DNA of 64,000 nt from contig JASAMV010001045.1 of assembly GCA_030248065.1 (NCBI GenBank), forward strand, positions 62,001 to 126,000, written 5' to 3'. A program made the translations under genes and the position numbers. The DNA is from Rhynchonema sp. JSB1_4. Taxonomy: Eukaryota > Nematoda > Chromadorea > Monhysterida > Xyalidae. This document shows, one piece after another, positions 57,591 through 64,000 of the stretch (position 1 is its first letter; each line of letters begins with the position of its first letter). The notes under the pieces are model-generated. The model worked only from the letters and a program-made list of their open reading frames with translations, did not search any database and had not been told where the DNA came from.

Positions 57591-59032
57591 GGGCTTGGTG
57601 TCGGCACGCGCCTTGTCTGATGTCGGGTGTCGGGTCGACACCCGCTAATTTGGGCTGTTGGGTGTCGCCCGACACCTTTTTATGTCGGGTGTTTTCCCAC
57701 GCCCAGGTCGATTTATACTTCTGACTTCCAAGAAGTAGAAGTCAAAATCCGGAGAAGTCACTACCATGCACAAGTGCAGGGCAAGGCTATGATTGCTGGT
57801 AGTGATGGCCTGTTCCGCTCAGTCCGTTGGCCGCTGCCTGCCGTCTTGGTCTGTTAATGAGCTGACCGAACGGGCAGTCACAAATTTCTGACTGCTACTG
57901 CCAGGCAGTCAGAGTATAAACCGACAATCTCGGAGATCGGGTGTCGCGCCAACACACCTCAATGTCGGATGTCGGGTGTCGCTCAACATTTCTTTATGTC
58001 GGACGTCGGGTGTCGACTGACACCTCTAATGTCGAGTGTCCGGTGTCGCCCGATACCTCTGAGTGTCTAGTGCCTGAACAACTGTCCTGGTAAATCGACA
58101 AACTGTCGTTTTCGAACGATATGAAGAATATCACTGTGAACCAAGGCTGTGAAGTGTACAAATTGGGCACAATCGAAAGCTTGGGGACCGCACTTTGCCA
58201 GTGATCACGTGACCAAGGATTGAATGGAAATAACTAACAATGAACAAACCTGATTCGGATATCGAACGCACCGATGTTCTGAGTAGTGCTTGCAAAAAGC
58301 TGCAGATACACACGGTGCTCCAAATCCATGGGTTGCTCGGACGTAACCTGCGTTTTCTGAGATCACTTTTTGAACGACCTGTATATCATTCCATTTTTTA
58401 AAATTGTGGTGACTACATTTGGGTTGAAATGAGTCGTGACATCGTCAAATTTCAGCATATAAGCTTGCGCTTTTAGTGTACTGAAACCAGTATTCCAACC
58501 TGGTTTGCAAATACAGCCGGCTTGCTGTGGCGGGCACCTGACGGGCGGTCGTTCCGATTTGATTTGCTGACACGTCGATTGTTCGGTACGTTTCGCGCAC
58601 GGATGGTACATTTCGCCCCTCTTCGAACAGCAACCATTCAACGGCACACATTCGTTACCTGCACACGTGTGTGTAGTGTGTGATGTTGTAGTGCGGCAAT
58701 GACGATGCTCTTGGTGCACCACCAGTCTGTGAAGTCTGACTAGACCGAGCATGTTCACTGGTCGATTTGGCCCTTCAAGGCCGGATCGGACCCATTAGCA
58801 AATTTGGTACTGAACGAATTTACTAGCCTGGCTGACGGATTTACAGCCGGATGAAATCGATAGAAATATGTATAGATCCGGTCACCAAGTTTGATGCGGT
58901 CCTGGGTATTTAATTTTCGCGCCAATTTAACGTACCCTTCAGAATCATTTTGGCCGGGCAACGACAACCCTTGTGCTGTCGGGGTTCGCACTTTATGTCG
59001 CATTTGTCCGCATTTGGATCTTCGCAGGTTGC
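57409..59032 (-). CDS. TIL-domain (trypsin-inhibitor-like) secreted protein, partial gene model
   Basis: Minus-strand exons 58936-59032 and 58500-58658 join in phase. The first reads ATCEDPNADKC...CEPRQHKGCRCPAKMILKG. The second reads NECVPLNGCC...EMYHPC...STCQQ...CPPQQAGCICKPG. Together they give the end of one TIL domain and almost all of the next. A third TIL exon at 57409-57581 (CAGQCVHPTCEPYSSARTC..., about 95% identical to 52104-52276) lies downstream, but its phase does not join directly to 58500, so an exon is missing or it belongs to another transcript. Start codon and signal peptide were not found. TIL proteins are secreted serine-protease inhibitors; target unknown. Confidence 0.65.
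57590..58060. repeat. Degenerate minisatellite of ATGTCGGGTGTCG
   Basis: Recurring (A)TGTCGGGTGTCG(C/G)(C/G)C(C/G)GACACC blocks, interrupted at 57700-57910 by unrelated sequence. Confidence 0.7.
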
Positions 59033-59190
59033 CTGTAAGTGCAAGAGCATCCATAAGTCATGTGCCAGCTGAACTGCGCTCTGGATTGGGGGTAAGGACA
59101 AAATAGCAGTGAAAAACAGATGCGGAAAAAAACAGCAAGCCAGCCCCGTTTTTTATTTAGTTTGTAGTATCTCGAACATTAGAGTTCGAC

Positions 59191-59245
59191 TTACGCTTGG
59201 GCTCGGGATTAGGCTTAGGCCAAGGCTTAGGCTTGGGAAACGCCT
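59191..59245. repeat. Second telomere-like TTAGGC cluster
   Basis: GATTAGGCTTAGGCCAAGGC followed by TTAGGCTTGGG: degenerate nematode telomere units about 2 kb from the foldback copy and in the opposite orientation. Confidence 0.7.
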
Positions 59246-59730
59246 CCTCAATTACGCATCTCCTTGAGCGGTCGCTGTTTTCCCCCGCTGTTTTTTCACG
59301 GTTTGTTTTGTCCGCCACAATGACCCAACACCGACACTGGACCTTTACAGTCCGAATTCGGAGCGCTGATGTGACCGAAAAATTGTGGAGGAGATTGATT
59401 TTGGACCAAAATAGAATGTATGCGTATAAAATGTCGACTGTCGGTTATTCGAAAGCACCGTTTCTGGTGTAGCTCCCTACAGTACTGGGCACACCTAAAC
59501 AGGATAGGTACATCTATACCCCTGGCGTCACCTTACCGGTGGGCATCGTTTGGCGCACGTATGGAAGACACTGCCAATGGGTGTTTCACACCGCCCTTCA
59601 TCTTCACGTGTTACGCTGATTGCGGCGCATGAAAGCAACAATATTACGCCGGTGGTAACCTGCAGCATCTGCATGCATAATTTTATGGTCGTGGAAATAT
59701 TATCCAGGTATTTGTAGGCAAACTACCTCA

Positions 59731-59803
59731 ACACGAGTTAGCCAGTTGGTAGAGCAATGCCCCGGTTAAGCGGAGGACCTGGGTTCGAGGCCCAGTCGAA
59801 GAA
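59731..59803 (+). other. tRNA-like Pol III sequence
   Basis: TTAGCCAGTTGGTAGAGC is a good A box and CTGGGTTCGAGGCCCAG a perfect T arm with B box. The anticodon loop would read GTTAAGC (UAA), but its stem and the acceptor stem do not pair well. Likely a tRNA-derived SINE or tRNA relic. Confidence 0.5.
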
Positions 59804-61711
59804 AGATCGCATATTGTGCAGCGAACTGACGACTACTTCAAAATGGCGTGTGGCAGTATGGTAATTGTCGAATTGCCTGGCTGACGCTGGTCAAAAAAAG
59901 CGGATGAAGAAACATTCAAAAATCTAAATGTGATTCCTAATCCGGCTACACAGATTTGTGTGTCACGCACGGACAAAACAGCGGGTGACAAAACGCCTGA
60001 TCTCAATTTCTGGTTCAATATACAATTCGGGGCGGCTAAATTAAGCTGGTCCTGCCTCTCAAGACAAATGCGGAGGTTGCGTTGAACCCTGACCGTGGAT
60101 CCCAAACGCACAATTTGGGGGGGCGCTGTTTTGTGTCCCGCTGTTCAGTTTGTACCTCTGCGTATCCCATCCATTTACGGGTGACGGCACCGCCGTGATG
60201 TGACTCACCGAAATCTCAGTCATGGTTATCCAGAAAACAAGTTTGGTTTACAGCTGTGTACGTTACATTCACCATGTATTGGTCGCACAATGACTTTATA
60301 AGAATTGGTCAAATTTTTTTCCTGAATCCTAAAGAGGGAAAGTGACGGGGCAATGACGTTGCGTTGCGTGATCGCACACAAAGCATGTGGTAAAGAGAAT
60401 GTTTCAGACCTGCGGCAACGTGGTTGATCTGCTAGATTATTTTCAGCTGAAAATGTTTTGTGAGAATCACAAATAGCACAGTGGTTAAGAGTGACTGAAC
60501 GTGAAAATCAGGATTGATTTGATGAATTCTTATATAGTCATTGTGCGACCAATAGCAGGCTGCATTTACCTTATAGTTGAAACGCACTGCGAACGGCACA
60601 AAAATATTCAAATTCTGTTTTCTTTATGTTCCTTCCCGGCCTGTCTTGTTCAGCTAAGCGAAGACTAGGCGCCATCGAAAATAGAATACGTGTTGAAGTT
60701 AACTTTCTAATTTCGCTCCTGGTGCGTTTTTACGCTCCTGGCTTGTTGACTGTGTGTAGAGCTTGTTGCCTGCCTCGACTTCGAACGGGACTTTTCCTGC
60801 GCCTGTAAAAATGCATTAGGCAGCAAAATTAGAAATTTACTACGACAAAATAATAACGACAAACTAAAAAACTTCAATTCTCTTCTGAGACCATGTTGGA
60901 CTTCAATTGATGGTACAGGCTTAAGAGGGGGTGTCAAAATGGTGATCCTTCAAGCCCAGTCCGCCAGCAACGACCTGCGCCCACTAACACTGAGCTTTGT
61001 GCTTTTGCTTCATAGCGGCTGTAGTGCACAGTACATAAGACCTTTTATATGACCGCATATGACCTTATGACCTTTTTGTGAGATATTTTCCAAAACTGTA
61101 ATCCAAAAGTGAATTTTTTCAGGGCGATTATGCTAGTCTACCCGGGTCCAACAATCAAAAAATTTTATTCACTGTGGTACTTTTTAAGATGCGACAGAAA
61201 AAACCAAAAAAGACAACGCAGAAATTCCTTAGAAACCTTTAAATTATAAAATTCACAACAAACTCAACGAGGAAAAGTTCAATGCCTATCATAATCATAA
61301 ATAAAAAACATAGTGATTATGCATTATTGCACAATATTTGGCCTCAGAGCAATGTACATACAACGTGTGTTGTAAAATAATATTCACAACACAACATGAA
61401 AATCAACAACAAATCACATTTTAGAAACAGATTGTTTAGAGCTAACAGGAAATCACAATATTCAAGGGTATGTTCCACCATGCTAGCAAAACAAATTTGC
61501 AGATTCCTCACGGACAAAGACAGTAATCAACAACAAGTTCAAATGCAAGCAACAATTACATGAAAAATATTCACAAAACATAAAATGCATGAGAAACATA
61601 AAATCGATGATAAAAAATACCACGCGTTGAGGTACACAGGGGGAATAAATAGAAAATACGATAAAAGTATACATAAAGAATTTCACATAAATTCTCAAAA
61701 GACGAAAAATC
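59804..61711. other. Intergenic, no gene recognised
   Basis: Contains a foldback MITE at 60279-60553. From 61000 it is an AT-rich stretch downstream of the minus-strand membrane-protein gene. Confidence 0.45.
60279..60553. mobile_element. Foldback MITE
   Basis: TTGGTCGCACAATGACTTTATAAG...TTGGTCAAAT is the inverse of ATTTGATGAATTCTTATATAG...TCATTGTGCGACCAA. The interior AATGTTTCAGACC carries one ATGTTTCA motif. Confidence 0.8.
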
Positions 61712-63927
61712 TCATTGGTCACAGACGCGGTAGAAGATCAGCGAGAATTGTTCAAATGTTTTGCCCATGTCTTGAGCCGTGTCGGCGTCACAGACCTGAA
61801 TGAGCATTGCAATTTTAAAAAAAGTTAAAATACTTTCAATTGGGACAATAAAACAGTTTTAATGAAAAAATAAAAAAAAAGTGCAAACTCACATCCGACG
61901 AAAAGCCGACGCGGAATTGATGCCGACTTCTGACAAACATGCCGACCGGGATCTCGAAAAGGTTGTCACCGACCTGAAAAAAACCTTTTTTGAAAAAGAT
62001 AGATAGTTAACAAAGAAGGAAAAAATCACGCTATATGAAAGTCACGCACCTTAACAGCCGAGTCATTCGGTTGCTTCAATGGTTTGGCAGCGCCGTGTTC
62101 GCTCGGACATTCGTTGGTCACTTGCGACTGGCAATGCTCGATGCTGCGGAAATCGGATGATCTGCAAAATCAATCGATATTTTGTTGATCAATCGGTTTG
62201 AAAGAAATGTGAATGGGAATAATTTATCGGTTATTGATCAACCAATCAAGCGATATTAACTTATCAAATCAATGAAACAAACTGTAACCTGATGGATGGA
62301 TGAAGAGAACCCATCGTAAACCTCTCATCAATCAATCCATTAACCAGACAATCGATCATTCAAATCATTCAATTGATCAAACTCACTGGAATCGCACAAG
62401 AATGGGCATTAGCGGCATGCTCTCACTGACGGGCACGAACAAATTGTAGTCGCCCACTGCTTGACTGCACGAACCGCGCCAGCAGTAACGTCTGAAAATG
62501 GATTTTTTTTGGAATGAACACACCGTTGAAATATCAACTTACTGAAAGTGACTGTAAAGAGCGTAGACTGTCTATAACACTCTATTGGGCTATGAATGGG
62601 ACGGGAGTTGTTGTTTCTGTTGTTAACATACTAAAACGTTTCGAAATGGCAATGAAGTTATAGGAGAAGATCAAAACCATTTTGTTCAAAGCGTCTCACT
62701 TTAATTAAAGTCTCTATGAAGGGGTCTCAACAAGACCTCAGGCTGCAGCCAAACTATATTATAGTGACCAAACCTGTCAATTGTAACATTGAAATCGGGC
62801 AGCAAAATGCTGAAATCCGGCGACTGCGTCCAATCATCTGATGTTTCAAGCTCAGTATAAGGTCGTTGCGGTCGCACTTGTTCGAGCGAGATGGCCGCCG
62901 GTGCACTGTTTGGCTCTCGATTATTCACGCGATAGTTGATCACTTCAACGTCGTTATCATCATTCTTGTCATCGGATTGGTCCGTATCGGTTTCTTGATT
63001 CGCGTCTGTAATGTTTCAGGGATTATGTAAGTGCCACAGTCCTCTATTCGGGCGCGGATGCATGAGTTTGGCAATTCGTTGTTTTACAAATTCCCGCTTC
63101 CGTCTGACGGACGTGAAATGTTTATAGGGGCCAGAGGGTTAACGACATGCTTCAACTACATACATTACAACAAACCAAAAAAGCCGAACGGACCTTCATC
63201 GTCATTCAACGTGCATCGACAGAACGAATGACATCCGATGCGTTTTATGCCATTATTCGATGATGTTTCAATCGCACTCTCACACGGATGCAGAATTGGA
63301 GGTTCTTCGTCCAACAACCAGTCCGGATCAGTCCAATTCGAATGGAGCAACCTGTGTAGGCGGAACATTTTGGGTTATTTTGGTTATAATGTTTCAAAAT
63401 GTCATCTCTATTAATTTCTATATGCGAACCGGAGACAGACATTCACTACACGCGCATGCAAACGTTGACCTCAAAGTTTCTTTTGTATCGGTCAGTGGGC
63501 ATCGACCCACTAGCACAGACGATTTTATCGGGGGCACTGCACCTGCCTGATAAGACACGACGAAACATGGGTCAAAAATGCATACCTCTTACTGCGCAAC
63601 ATTCACAACACTCATCATACGAAGCAAGCAGAAGAGAAAAACAGAATGCATGAAATTTAACCCAATTATAGATACGATAACCAACCATAATCTCTGTTTG
63701 GCCGCGTCCAAATCGAATCCAATAATATGCTGCGGCGGTGACCATTCGAACGTGTGGAATTGTGGTGTTCCGTTGCACGAATTCGAGTGAACCAATTGAA
63801 TCGGGGGCCATTCGTTGTGCGAACGCCAGTCGGATACGTACAGTACGACCAACACACCCATCGATACAAGACTGCACAGAAATAAAGGGTACACTCTGAA
63901 TTTGTGAATGTCATTTTTTTGCAACAT
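61712..63927 (-). CDS. Unrecognised type II single-pass membrane protein, Cys-rich
   Basis: Eight minus-strand exons join without phase conflict to 368 residues: 63686-63927, 63450-63542, 63194-63351, 62774-63005, 62387-62491, 62050-62161, 61893-61973 and 61712-61795. Start ATG is at 63927 and stop TGA at 61712-61714. Residues about 14-32 (PLFLCSLVSMGVLVVLYV) form a single membrane anchor after a short basic N-terminus, so the rest should be lumenal or extracellular. The ectodomain has about 14 cysteines, N-glycosylation sequons (NWT, NVT), an acidic Asp/Asn-rich linker (DTDQSDDKNDDNDVE) and a C-terminal beta-rich stretch (YNLFVPVSESMPLMPILV, FEIPVGMFV). I do not recognise a family. ATGTTTCA motifs at 62841, 63011, 63263 and 63389 lie within its span on the opposite strand. 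Confidence 0.78.
62841..63396 (+). promoter_or_regulatory. Four ATGTTTCA motifs in 560 bp, all on + strand
   Basis: Octamers start at 62841, 63011, 63263 and 63389, antisense to the membrane-protein gene, two of them in exons. The same strand and close spacing make this the most promoter-array-like group. Function is inferred from resemblance to the C. elegans piRNA promoter core only. Confidence 0.4.
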
Positions 63928-64000
63928 GAGAGTAATGCGTGTGCGCTGTGCCGCGCCCTACTTTTGACACTACACGCAATAAAATATGCTATAGCATTTC

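Noticed and set aside
59731..59803. Functional tRNA-Leu(UAA)
   Set aside because: A and B boxes are good, but the acceptor and anticodon stems do not pair and there is no long variable arm as required for tRNA-Leu.

Overview
The window is eukaryotic: intron-rich genes with short exons, GT-AG introns and pyrimidine-tract TTTCAG acceptors, buried in foldback elements, MITEs and tandem repeats. Several signs point to a nematode: a four-and-a-half-LIM muscle-type gene, CAP/SCP, C-type lectin plus PAN-like and TIL protease-inhibitor genes, an FMRFamide-receptor-like GPCR, and interstitial (TTAGGC)n repeats, the nematode telomere unit. The species cannot be fixed from sequence alone; a motif argument (below) would fit a lineage with nematode-type piRNA promoters.

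Layout. 1-3.4 kb: 3' part of a LIM-only (FHL/lim-9-like) gene on +. 3.4-20.3 kb: no convincing gene; a repeat desert with foldback MITEs, GC-rich arrays, a 50-bp minisatellite with a head-to-head inversion, nested palindromic elements and a long (CA)n. 20.4-23.9 kb: six-exon peptide GPCR (+). 26.9-28.8 kb: five-exon secreted CAP protein (+). 31.7-36.2 and 38.0-43.3 kb: two paralogous C-type lectin/PAN genes (+) with a decayed third copy at about 37.1 kb. 43.9-49.2 kb: nine-exon PhzF-family gene (-), with a selenocysteine tRNA gene in its fourth intron on the same strand. 52.1-59.0 kb: TIL-domain exons (-) in a duplicated segment, interrupted by a damaged 18S rRNA gene (54.0-55.4 kb, -) that itself carries a MITE. 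61.7-63.9 kb: eight-exon gene (-) for an unrecognised single-pass membrane protein.

All exon chains were joined by hand from splice signals and reading phase. Five genes (LIM, GPCR, lectin 1, PhzF, membrane protein) give uninterrupted frames over every junction; the CAP chain also does, but two of its junctions are less certain. Domain names come from recognising sequence patterns; no search was run.

The most interesting signal is a short motif, ATGTTTCA (often GCTGATGTTTCA), counted by eye about 34 times on both strands where roughly 3 are expected, concentrated in and around the genes. It resembles the C. elegans piRNA promoter core CTGTTTCA. That exact CTGTTTCA octamer sits upstream of the TATA box of the tRNA-Sec gene here, where the SNAPc-bound proximal element should be. 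The window may therefore be a piRNA-type locus using a snRNA-like promoter element.
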